Assembly: GCA_046765875.1 (NCBI GenBank)
Contig: JBKPSJ010000281.1
Coordinates: forward strand, 1-24,658
Length of the DNA: 24,658 bases
Origin: DASRHY01 sp046765875
GTDB lineage: Bacteria; Actinomycetota; Actinomycetes; Propionibacteriales; Kribbellaceae
Direction: 5' to 3'
This document shows positions 13,369-20,444 of this stretch, piece by piece; position 1 is the first letter of the stretch; each line of letters begins with the position of its first letter. Under the pieces are notes generated by a model, which saw nothing but the letters and a program-made list of their open reading frames with translations, was not told the DNA's origin and searched no databases. Made by a program: the position numbers and the translations under genes.

Positions 13369-14360
13369 AGCGTCTTCTGGAGTTCCTTGACCGGCATCCG
13401 GAGCTCGCGCAGCAGCTCGAGGTCCTGGTCCGCCGGGCGGCCGAGCGTGGTCAGGTAGTTTCCCACGATGACGGCGTTGATCCCGCCGAGCAGGCCGTCG
13501 CGGGTGCCCAGGTCGCCGAGGGTGAGCTCGCGGCCGCCGGCGTACCGCAGGATCGTGCCCGGCATCGCCAGCCGGAACGCCGCGATCGTGCGCAGCGCAT
13601 CCTGGCCGTCCATCACCGGCAGCTCGCCGAACGGCGTACCCGGGCGCGGGTTGAGAAAGTTCAGCGGCACCTCGTCGGGCTGCAACTCGGCCAGCTGGGC
13701 GGCCAGTTCCGCTCGCTGCTCCAGCCTCTCGCCCATCCCGACCAGGCCGCCGCAGCACAGTTCCATGCCGGACTCCTTGACCATCATGCAGGTCTGCCAC
13801 CGTTCCTCGAACGAGTGTGTGGTGACCACGTCGCCGAAGTACGACCGGGCCGACTCGAGGTTGTGGTTGTACCGGTGTACGCCCATCGCCCGGAGCTCGT
13901 CGACCTGCTCTTGGGTGAGCATCCCCAGCGAGCAGGCGATGTTGATCTCGACCGCGGCGTTGATCGCCGCCACGCCGGCCCGGACCTGACTCATCAGCCG
14001 CTCGTCCGGCCCGCGTACCGCGGCGACGATGCAGAACTCGGTGGCACCGGTCTTCGCGGTCTCCACCGCTGCCTCGACGAGTTCGGGGATGTTCAGCCAC
14101 ACCGAGCGGACCGGCGAGCTGAACTGGCCGGACTGGGAGCAGAAGTGACAGTCCTCCGGGCAGCCGCCGGTCTTGAGCGAGATGATCCCCTCGACCTCGA
14201 CCTCGTCGCCGCACCAGGCCAGCCGTACCTCGTGCGCCAGCGCGAGCAGCTCGGACACCCGGTCGTCGGGCAGCCGCAGCACCTCGATGAGTCGTTCCTC
14301 GGTGAGTCCTTCACCGCGTCCGAGGACCTGCTCGCGGGCCACCTGCAGGATGTCTCCCAT
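13365..14360 (-). CDS. bioB: Biotin synthase (radical SAM)
   Basis: The 331-aa enzyme inserts sulfur into dethiobiotin. The SAM-cluster motif CPEDCHFC gives Cys67, 71 and 74. The [2Fe-2S] sulfur-donor ligands match Cys110 (EFCIVAAVRGP), Cys143 (IACSLGML), Cys203 (LCCGGLVGMGE) and Arg277 (YAGGREL). YNHNLES (164-170) and NFLNPRPGTPF (234-244) are also diagnostic. The start is ATG 14360 (MGDILQVAREQVLGRGEGLT); the frame upstream to 14483 has no family similarity. No Shine-Dalgarno is evident, and a TACGCT hexamer 8 bases upstream suggests a leaderless message. First gene of the bioB-bsaP-bioA-bioF-bioD-guaA run. Confidence 0.97.
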   Translation of the reverse strand: MGDILQVAREQVLGRGEGLTEERLIEVLRLPDDRVSELLALAHEVRLAWCGDEVEVEGIISLKTGGCPEDCHFCSQSGQFSSPVRSVWLNIPELVEAAVETAKTGATEFCIVAAVRGPDERLMSQVRAGVAAINAAVEINIACSLGMLTQEQVDELRAMGVHRYNHNLESARSYFGDVVTTHSFEERWQTCMMVKESGMELCCGGLVGMGERLEQRAELAAQLAELQPDEVPLNFLNPRPGTPFGELPVMDGQDALRTIAAFRLAMPGTILRYAGGRELTLGDLGTRDGLLGGINAVIVGNYLTTLGRPADQDLELLRELRMPVKELQKTL

Positions 14361-14374
14361 GGATCTGGAGCGTA
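14361..14374 (-). promoter_or_regulatory. Possible leaderless bioB promoter
   Basis: On the minus strand TACGCT (14374-14369) stands 8 bases before the bioB ATG. An alternative promoter further up, TTGACG (14483-14478) with GACATT (14460-14455) at 17-base spacing, would give a leader of about 90 bases. No BioR-like (TTATMTATAA) or BioQ-like site was recognised. Confidence 0.35.
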
Positions 14375-14448
14375 GGCGATGCCGATCCGCAGCTGGCCGT
14401 GACCTTCGTCTCGGACACTCGTTACCTCTCTCCGAATGCACAATACGA

Positions 14449-14464
14449 CTGCGTAATGTCGCAG
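14449..14464. promoter_or_regulatory. Small palindrome upstream of bioB
   Basis: CTGCG and CGCAG are perfect arms around TAATGT. It overlaps the distal candidate -10 of bioB, so it could be an operator for the biotin operon. Confidence 0.3.
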
Positions 14465-14522
14465 CTCCGTGACAATCCGTCAATTTGCTTCAGCCGTTGA
14501 TAGCGGCAACTACACTTTCATC

Positions 14523-14645
14523 AGAACTGGAAACCAAGGCGACGGTTCGACCGTTACCTCCATAGACGCCGGGAGCCTCACCCCGGCCGAGTGAGCCCCC
14601 TGGCGAGTGGGTTGGGCGGAATCCGCGCCGGGGGGCTCCTTCTTT
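14523..14645 (+). ncRNA. Candidate plus-strand small RNA with alternative hairpins
   Basis: No protein is encoded here. On the plus strand a -10-like TACACT (14511-14516) precedes a stretch that folds as ACGGT-TCG-ACCGT, then as a long stem in which CGCCGGG...CTCAC pairs with GTGAG...CCCTGGCG (about 14567-14605), and finally as a strong terminator. The segment 14593-14605 is shared by the last two structures, so they exclude each other. No plus-strand gene follows; gmc/choD converges. It could also just be the gmc terminator plus leader sequence for bioB on the other strand. No known riboswitch or sRNA family was recognised. Confidence 0.35.
14593..14645 (+). terminator. Strong intrinsic terminator hairpin
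   Basis: GAGCCCCCTGGCG (14593-14605) pairs with CGCCGGGGGGCTC (14626-14638): 13 pairs with one G-U, around a 20-base loop that has its own GCGG/CCGC stem. It is followed by CTTCTTTCTC, a U-rich tail on the plus strand. On the minus strand it lies 10 bases after the choD stop and can serve that gene too, though without a U tract. Confidence 0.7.
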
Positions 14646-14647
14646 CT

Positions 14648-16321
14648 CTACGCCAGCCTCAGAGCAGCAGGGGCCGAGGCCGGTACGACGGGACTGGCGG
14701 GCGCGACCGGCTCGATCCGCTGGTACGCCGAACCCAGCTCGGGTCGCTTGTCCGCCTCACCCTTGTTCGGCCAGAACGCCATCGCCCGTTCGGCCTGCGC
14801 GGTGATGGTCAGCGAAGGGTTCACCCCGAGGTTCGCCGAGATCGTCGAGCCGTCGGTGATATGCAGGCCCGGATAGCCATAGACCCGGTGGTAGGGGTCT
14901 ACCACGCCGGTTGCCGCCGAGTCGCCGATCACGCAGCCGCCGATGAAGTGCGCGGTCATCGGTACGTTGAACGGCTCGCCGACGGTGCCGCCCGCCGTAC
15001 CACCCATCACGCTCGCCATCCGGCGTACCACCTGATGCGCGACCGGGAGCCAGGACGGGTTCGGCGCGCCATGGCCTTGCCGGCTGGTCAGCTTCCAGCG
15101 GCCGGTACGGTCCCGGCGCCCGAACGTCGTGATCGAGTTGTCCGCGGTCTGCATCACCAGGGCGATCACGGTCCGTTCCGACCAGTGCTTCAGGTCGTAC
15201 AGCCTGCCGATGTTCCTGCGCTGTATCCAGATTTCGCGCATCCAGTTGCGCCAGCCCGGGCCCGGGGCGTCGCCTTCGACCAGCACCGTCTGGAGCAGCG
15301 ACATCGCGTTGCTGCCGCGGCCGTACCGGACCGGCTCAACATGGGTGATGTCGTCGGGGTGGAACGACGAGGTGATCGCAACACCCTGCGAGTAGTCGAC
15401 CTTGTCGTCGCGGGCGATTGCCCCGAGCAACGACTCTGAGTTGGTCCGGGTCAGTACGCCGAGCCGGTCCGACAGCGCGGGGAGCCGGCCCTCGTCCCTC
15501 ATCCGGTGCAGCAGTTTCTGGGTGCCGAGCGCGGCCGCCGCGACGACGACCTGCTCGGCGGTGAACGTCCGTGTCGCCCGCCGCTTCGAGGTCCGCCTTG
15601 TCTCCACGGTGTACCCGCCCGACGGAAGTGGCTCGAGCCCGGTGACGGTCGTCATCGGGAACACGTGGGCACCCGCCGACTCGGCAAGGTAGAGGTAGTT
15701 CTTGGTCAGCGTGTTCTTCGCGTTGTGGCGGCAGCCGGTCATGCATTCGCCGCAGTTGAGGCAGCCGGAGCGACGCGGCCCGGCGCCGCCGAAGTACGGG
15801 TCGTCCACCTCGACACCGGGATCACCGAAGAACACGCCGACCGGTGTCGGGTGGAAGGTGTCGCCCACGCCCATGTCGTCGGCGACCTGCTTCATCACCT
15901 TGTCGGCCGGCGTGGTGTGCGGGTACGTCGTGACGCCGAGCATCCGCTTGGCCTGGTCGTAGTACGGCGCCAGTTCGTCACGCCAGTTGGTGATGTGGGC
16001 CCATTGCTTGTCGGCGTAGAAGGCGGGCAGCGGCTCGTACAGCGTGTTCGCGTACACCAGGCTGCCGCCACCGACACCCGCTCCGGCCAGGATGATCACG
16101 GTGCGGACCGCGCTGATCCGCTGGATCCCGTACCAGCCGAGCCGGGGCGCGAACAGGAACTTCGACCTGTCCCACGAGTTCTTCGCGTACGTCGACTCGT
16201 CGAACCGGGCGCCGGCCTCGAGGACGGCGACCTTATAGCCCTTCTCCGTCAGCCGTAGCGCGCTGACCGAGCCACCGAAGCCGGAGCCTATGACGATGAC
16301 GTCATAGTCGAAGCTCGTCAC
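14648..16321 (-). CDS. choD: GMC-family flavin oxidoreductase, ChoD-like (putative cholesterol/alcohol oxidase)
   Basis: The 557-aa protein opens with the FAD-binding motif VIVIGSGFGGSVSALRLTEKG in outline (8-28) and closes with the GMC C-terminal block DGSTISANLGVNPSLTITAQAERA in outline. It matches the layout of mycobacterial ChoD (Rv3409c) throughout: LGWYGIQRI, AGVGGGSLVYANTLYEP, TRTNSES, WSERTVIALVMQ, FWPNKGE. It has Cys187, 190, 193 and 197 in CLNCGECMTGC, a CX2CX2CX3C motif as in 4Fe-4S ferredoxins, which classical secreted cholesterol oxidases lack. No signal peptide is seen, so it is cytosolic. Start GTG 16321 overlaps the gabD2 stop (GTGA). The pairing suggests oxidation of an alcohol and its aldehyde product, though the substrate is not shown by sequence. 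The longer upstream frame lies inside gabD2. Confidence 0.88.
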   Translation of the reverse strand: MTSFDYDVIVIGSGFGGSVSALRLTEKGYKVAVLEAGARFDESTYAKNSWDRSKFLFAPRLGWYGIQRISAVRTVIILAGAGVGGGSLVYANTLYEPLPAFYADKQWAHITNWRDELAPYYDQAKRMLGVTTYPHTTPADKVMKQVADDMGVGDTFHPTPVGVFFGDPGVEVDDPYFGGAGPRRSGCLNCGECMTGCRHNAKNTLTKNYLYLAESAGAHVFPMTTVTGLEPLPSGGYTVETRRTSKRRATRTFTAEQVVVAAAALGTQKLLHRMRDEGRLPALSDRLGVLTRTNSESLLGAIARDDKVDYSQGVAITSSFHPDDITHVEPVRYGRGSNAMSLLQTVLVEGDAPGPGWRNWMREIWIQRRNIGRLYDLKHWSERTVIALVMQTADNSITTFGRRDRTGRWKLTSRQGHGAPNPSWLPVAHQVVRRMASVMGGTAGGTVGEPFNVPMTAHFIGGCVIGDSAATGVVDPYHRVYGYPGLHITDGSTISANLGVNPSLTITAQAERAMAFWPNKGEADKRPELGSAYQRIEPVAPASPVVPASAPAALRLA

Positions 16322-17910
16322 GGCCTGCCCAGTTTCTTCAGGAACCGCAGCGCACTGGTCATCATCTCGGCATACGTCTCGTCGCTGATCCCGTGACTGG
16401 CCGCGAGTGGCAGCAGCCGCTGGGTCGCGATCGCCTGGCTCTGCTGGTACCGGCGGATGCCCTCGACCCCCTGCCGGCGGCCCAGTCCGGAGGCCCGCAT
16501 CCCGCCCATCGGAGTGTCGATCGAGCCGAAGGTCGCGCCGTACCCCTCGTTCACGTTGACCGTGCCGGCGACCAGCCGGGCGGCGATCGCACGGCCGCGG
16601 CGGGCGTCCCGGGTCCACACGCTGGCGTTCAGCCCGTACTCACCCTCGTTCGCGCGCTGGATCGCCTCGCCCTCATCGGAGAACCGATACAGCGACACGA
16701 CCGGGCCGAAGGTCTCGTTGTCGAAGCACTCCATCCGCGGCGTGACGTGTTCGAGCACGGTCGGCTCGTAGAACAGCGGGCCGATGTCCGGACGCGCCCT
16801 GCCGCCGGTGAGAACGGTCGCGCCCTTTGCCCTGGCGTCCTCGACGTGCCGGGTGACCGTGTCGAGCTGGGATCTCGAGATCAGCGAGCCCATGTCCGCG
16901 TCCCATCCGGCGCTCGCCGACAGCCGGATCTTGTTCACCCGCTCAAGGAACGCGGGTACGAAGTCGTCGTAGATCTGGTCGGCCACGTACAGCCGCTCCA
17001 TCGAGACGCACAGTTGACCGGCACTGGCGAAGCAGGCCCGTACCGCGCCCTCGGCCGCCCGGCTCACATCGGCGTCGCGGAGCACCAGCATCGGGTTCTT
17101 GCCGCCCAGTTCCAGCGAGCAGCCGATCAGCCGCTCGCCGCACTGCCGCCCGACCAGCCGGCCGGTCTTGGTGGAACCGGTGAAGCAGATGTAGTCCGCC
17201 GCCTGGATGAGCGCCGTACCGACGACCGGACCGGGTCCGTGCACGACCTGCCAGACGCCCGAGGGCAGCCCGGCCTCGTACAGCAGCTCGACCGCGCGCA
17301 GTGCTGTCAGAGGGGTCTGGCCGTCCGGCTTGTGCACCACCGCGTTCCCCGCGACCAGCGCGGGCAAGCCGTCGGACACCGCCATGGTGAGCGGGTAGTT
17401 CCACGGCGAGATGATCCCGACGACGCCCTTGGGTACGTACTGCTCCTCGGCGCGCGTGAGCAACGGGAACAGGCCCAGCCGGCGCTGCGGGGCGAGGAAC
17501 TCATCGGCCTTGTGGCCGTAGTACCGCGCGGTGAGCGCGACGTGCGCGACCTCCTCGAACGCCTGCTTGCGGGCCTTGCCCGACTCGACCTGGATCAGGT
17601 CCATCAGCTCGTAGCGGTGGTCCAGCACCAGGTCGTGGTATCGCAGCATCATCTCGGCACGCTCGGCCGCGGTGGTCCGGCGCCAGCGGTCCTGCGCGGC
17701 CCGTGCTGCCCGGTCGGCGGCGGCCACGTCGGAGGGCGTCGACGTCGGTAACGGCGCTACCGGCTGGCCCGTCGCGGGCGCGTACGTGGTGGTGGTCTCG
17801 CCGGTCGCACGCAGCAGCCGGGACAGCCGGCGGATCACCGCCGAGTCGGTCGCGTACGTCGCGGTCGGGTCGAGCTCCGGGTCGGCCGGGATGGATGTCT
17901 GCTCGCTCAC
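16318..17910 (-). CDS. gabD2: Succinate-semialdehyde dehydrogenase, GabD2-like
   Basis: The 530-aa aldehyde dehydrogenase has Asn171 (ISPWNYPLTM), Lys194 (VVHKPDGQTPL), the NAD-loop FTGSTKTGRLVG (243-254), the general-base Glu267 (LELGGKNPM) and catalytic Cys301 (SAGQLCVSMERLYV). QLCVSMERLYV is characteristic of the actinobacterial GabD2 group (Rv1731-like), which oxidises succinic semialdehyde with NADP. Related broad aldehyde dehydrogenases cannot be excluded. Start GTG 17910 is 7 bases after a TAGCCT -10 and would be leaderless. It is first in a two-gene unit with choD. Confidence 0.9.
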   Translation of the reverse strand: MSEQTSIPADPELDPTATYATDSAVIRRLSRLLRATGETTTTYAPATGQPVAPLPTSTPSDVAAADRAARAAQDRWRRTTAAERAEMMLRYHDLVLDHRYELMDLIQVESGKARKQAFEEVAHVALTARYYGHKADEFLAPQRRLGLFPLLTRAEEQYVPKGVVGIISPWNYPLTMAVSDGLPALVAGNAVVHKPDGQTPLTALRAVELLYEAGLPSGVWQVVHGPGPVVGTALIQAADYICFTGSTKTGRLVGRQCGERLIGCSLELGGKNPMLVLRDADVSRAAEGAVRACFASAGQLCVSMERLYVADQIYDDFVPAFLERVNKIRLSASAGWDADMGSLISRSQLDTVTRHVEDARAKGATVLTGGRARPDIGPLFYEPTVLEHVTPRMECFDNETFGPVVSLYRFSDEGEAIQRANEGEYGLNASVWTRDARRGRAIAARLVAGTVNVNEGYGATFGSIDTPMGGMRASGLGRRQGVEGIRRYQQSQAIATQRLLPLAASHGISDETYAEMMTSALRFLKKLGRP

Positions 17911-17946
17911 ATCCGATAGGCTACCTGCGGGTAACCAGGCTGTCAG
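17911..17946 (-). promoter_or_regulatory. Promoter of gabD2-choD
   Basis: On the minus strand CTGACA (17946-17941), a 17-base spacer, TAGCCT (17923-17918) and 7 more bases lead to the GTG at 17910. This is the most complete housekeeping-type promoter in the window and predicts a leaderless message. Confidence 0.6.
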
Positions 17947-18025
17947 CAGCCCGTCAGACGCGCAGCGAGATCCTCGTCTCGGCAGGTGACTGCTGGGCGC
18001 CCGCCGTCGCCCTGGCTAAAGTACC

Positions 18026-19366
18026 GTGACGGCCTGGTACGGGGATGCGCGCAATACAGACTTCGGCGGAACGGCGGCGACGGTGAGGCCACGCGACATC
18101 CTTAGCGAGACCGAGCAACACCGGCTCGACGCCCTGCTTTCCCAGGCGCGCCTGCTGGCCGACGAGGGCCACCACGACGAGTCGATCACCGTGCTGCTGC
18201 AGGCCGAGCAGGAGTACCTCGCACTCGTCCGCGGCGCCGGGGACGACCCGTATCTGGCCGACCTGTGGGTGACGCGCGGGATGGCACAGTCCAGCCGTGG
18301 ATACGGAGCATCAGCCGCACTCGATCTCGATGCCGGCGTGCATGCGTACAGCGCGTCCGCCGACGACCTGCCGCTCGAACTCGCGACCGCGCTGGCGCTG
18401 AACGCGTCGGTGCTGGAGGACTACGGCGATCCCGATCTCGCGGTCCGCTCGGCGGACGCCGCGATCGGGCTGTTCCTGCGCCACCAGGACGAACTGGACG
18501 AGGGACCGGAGGGCGCGACGTACGCCCACCACCTGTGCATGGCGGCACGGGTCGCCGGCGACGTCCATGCTGGTGCCGGCCGGCTCGACATCGCGCTGCG
18601 CGCCGACGACATCGGGCTGAAGACCGCCGATCGGCTGGCCGACTCCGAGTCCGAGCCGGACCAGAGACTCCTGGTCGAGGCGATGACCCGGCGGGCGCTG
18701 CGGCTGCGCGCTGCCGGCAGCCCGGAGGAGGCGCGGCCGTTGTTCCGGGCCGCGATCGACGCCGATCTGGCCGCCGCTGAGGCGGTGTCCGAGCGGCTGT
18801 CCCGGCCCCACCGGCCGACCCTCGGCGAGGCACTGGCAGCGGTGACCGACAAGGTCGGCCGGCCGTCGGCGTACCCCTCGCTGGTCGCGCTCACCGAGGG
18901 CGGCGACCGGCCACTGGTGGCGCCGTCGGGCCGGTGCGAACTGGACAGCGCTACCGGTGCCGCGCGCGAACTCGCGGCGCTCGCGGGACCCGCATTGTCC
19001 ACCGAGGGCCTCGGCCCGGCCGGGCGCCGGATCGGGCTGGAGGCCCACTACCTGTTCGCGATCGCGTCCCGGTACGGCGCCCACGCGATGCGGTTCGAGC
19101 TCGGCGAGCACGGACCGCCCTGGGCCAGGCTGCTGCTCGACCTGTCGGCCGCCTTCGAGGCCGACAAGAACCCGCGACTGGCGATGGACATGGCCGCCTG
19201 GGGCGGCGGGCTGGCCAACAGCCTGCTGCCGTTCGGCGCCGGCGATCCGCAGACCCGGGCGCTGGCCGCGGACTGCATCGAGCGACATGGAAGGCTGCTG
19301 GCCGCGGCCGGTGACGCCGAGCGGGCCGCCGACGCGATAACCGCGGTGCGAGAACTCCGCCGCTGA
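18026..19366 (+). CDS. Alpha-helical, TPR-like protein of unknown function
   Basis: This protein of up to 446 aa is not recognised. It is rich in Ala, Leu, Arg and Asp, and reads as repeated helix pairs of about 35-40 residues: ILSETEQHRLDALLSQARLL, ESITVLLQAEQEYLALV, ALATALALNASVLEDYGDPDLAVRSADAAIGL in outline, then RALRLRAAGSPEEARPLFRAAI. The SPEEARPLFRAAI and DPDLAVRSADAAI pieces look like degenerate tetratricopeptide units, implying a protein-interaction scaffold. No signal peptide, membrane segment or catalytic motif was found. The start is uncertain: GTG 18026 follows TAAAGT (18017-18022) by only 3 bases, too close for a leaderless start, so GTG 18083 (VRPRDILSE) is a real alternative. 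Codon use fits a true gene. It is divergent from gabD2. Confidence 0.75.
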   Translation: MTAWYGDARNTDFGGTAATVRPRDILSETEQHRLDALLSQARLLADEGHHDESITVLLQAEQEYLALVRGAGDDPYLADLWVTRGMAQSSRGYGASAALDLDAGVHAYSASADDLPLELATALALNASVLEDYGDPDLAVRSADAAIGLFLRHQDELDEGPEGATYAHHLCMAARVAGDVHAGAGRLDIALRADDIGLKTADRLADSESEPDQRLLVEAMTRRALRLRAAGSPEEARPLFRAAIDADLAAAEAVSERLSRPHRPTLGEALAAVTDKVGRPSAYPSLVALTEGGDRPLVAPSGRCELDSATGAARELAALAGPALSTEGLGPAGRRIGLEAHYLFAIASRYGAHAMRFELGEHGPPWARLLLDLSAAFEADKNPRLAMDMAAWGGGLANSLLPFGAGDPQTRALAADCIERHGRLLAAAGDAERAADAITAVRELRR

Positions 19367-19523
19367 CCCGCCGCCCGCGCCGAGACGCCATGTCGGATGG
19401 CGCCGAACAAGACGCTGAGGTCGAGGGCCAGGGGCGTTGACGCGGGCGGGCAGGCCCGAGGACGCTGGGCGTTGGGGAAGCCAGCGGTTTCCCCGGGGGT
19501 CATATGCCTGAGGGGGGCACGCC

Positions 19524-20444
19524 ATGGATGTCGTCGAGATGCACCGTCGCGCCACCGATGAGTTCGCGCGGCTGGTGGCCACGGTCGCTCCGGACCAGTG
19601 GAGCGGGCCGACGCCCTGTGTCGGCTGGACGGTCCGCGACCTGGTCAACCATGTGATCGGCGAGGAACGCTGGGCGGTCCCGCTGCTGCACGGCAAGACC
19701 ATCGCCGACGTCGGCACCAGCCTCGACGGAGACCTGCTCGGCGACGATCCGGTCGGCGCCGTCTTCGAGGCCGCGCAGGCCGCGCAGGACGCCGTTCCCG
19801 AGCCGGTACACGAGCGTCGCAAGGTCCACCTGTCGTACGGCGAGGAGGACGCGGACGAGTACATCAGCCAGCTCATCGCCGACCACCTCGTTCATGGCTG
19901 GGACCTGGCCGTCGCGATCGGTGCCGGGCGCAAGTTCGACCCGGAGCTGGTCTCGTCGGTGAGCCGCTGGTTCGCCGATCGCGAGGAGCTATACCGAACA
20001 TCCGGCGCTATCGGCCCGCGACCGGCCGTTGACCATGACGACCCACAAGACGCCTTGGTCGTCGCGTTCGGCCGCGATCCGGGCTGGACCCAGCAGCACG
20101 CGGTGGTCGCCGAGTTCGGCGCGGCCACCGGCCGCCGCGACGTCGACGCGATGATGGCGCTGATGACCGAGGACTGTGTGTTCGAGTCCACCGGCCCGGC
20201 ACCCGATGGCGGACGCTACGAGGGTGCCGACGCCGTCCGCGAGCAATGGCAGCGGCTGTTCGACGAGACCACCGAGCCCGAGTTCCACACCGAGGAGACA
20301 TTCGTCAGCGGTGACCGCGCGATGGTCCGCTGGCGGTACACCTGGCGCGGGCCGGACAACTCGCCGGGCCACGTCCGCGGCGTGGACGTGATCCGGATCC
20401 GCGACGGCAAGATCGCCGAGAAGCTCTCGTACGTGAAGGGTTAG
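19524..20444 (+). CDS. Fusion of DinB/MDMPI-type metal-binding domain and SnoaL-like (NTF2) domain
   Basis: The 306-aa protein joins two domains. Residues 1-165 match the TIGR03086/mycothiol-dependent maleylpyruvate isomerase N-terminal type: CVGWTVRDLVNHVIGEE with His43, and DHLVHGWDLA with His121 and His124, the expected three-histidine metal site. Residues about 190-304 form a SnoaL/NTF2-like barrel: FGAATGRRDVDAMMALMTED, GADAVREQWQRLF, DRAMVRWRYTWRG, RGVDVIRIRDGKIAEKLSYV. The first domain type is linked to mycothiol-dependent or thiol-transfer chemistry; the second covers small-molecule isomerases, cyclases and hydrolases or is catalytically silent. The reaction is unknown. AGGGGGG (19511-19517) is the ribosome site for ATG 19524. 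Its TAG overlaps the zwf TAA on the other strand. Confidence 0.85.
   Translation: MDVVEMHRRATDEFARLVATVAPDQWSGPTPCVGWTVRDLVNHVIGEERWAVPLLHGKTIADVGTSLDGDLLGDDPVGAVFEAAQAAQDAVPEPVHERRKVHLSYGEEDADEYISQLIADHLVHGWDLAVAIGAGRKFDPELVSSVSRWFADREELYRTSGAIGPRPAVDHDDPQDALVVAFGRDPGWTQQHAVVAEFGAATGRRDVDAMMALMTEDCVFESTGPAPDGGRYEGADAVREQWQRLFDETTEPEFHTEETFVSGDRAMVRWRYTWRGPDNSPGHVRGVDVIRIRDGKIAEKLSYVKG

Noticed and set aside
11229..14375. A 1048-codon open frame on the plus strand across the biotin genes
   Set aside because: It is antisense to bioF, bioA, bsaP and bioB, has no recognisable domain and an Arg/Gly/Pro/Gln-rich composition typical of shadow frames in high-G+C DNA.
14361..14483. BioQ, BioR or BirA operator upstream of bioB
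   Set aside because: No TTATMTATAA-like or TGAAC-N3-GTTAC-like site could be found; only a small CTGCG-N6-CGCAG palindrome.
13365..14483. bioB starting at 14483
   Set aside because: The first 41 codons have no resemblance to BioB; MGDILQVARE at 14360 is the family-like start.
14523..14645. 6C/B11 RNA or a known riboswitch class
   Set aside because: The C runs have five bases and lie in stems, not hairpin loops as in 6C RNA, and no core of the cobalamin, ydaO, SAM, glycine or GEMM classes was recognised.
16322..16618. Upstream extension of the choD frame
   Set aside because: It lies inside gabD2 in another frame; the FAD motif begins a few residues after GTG 16321.
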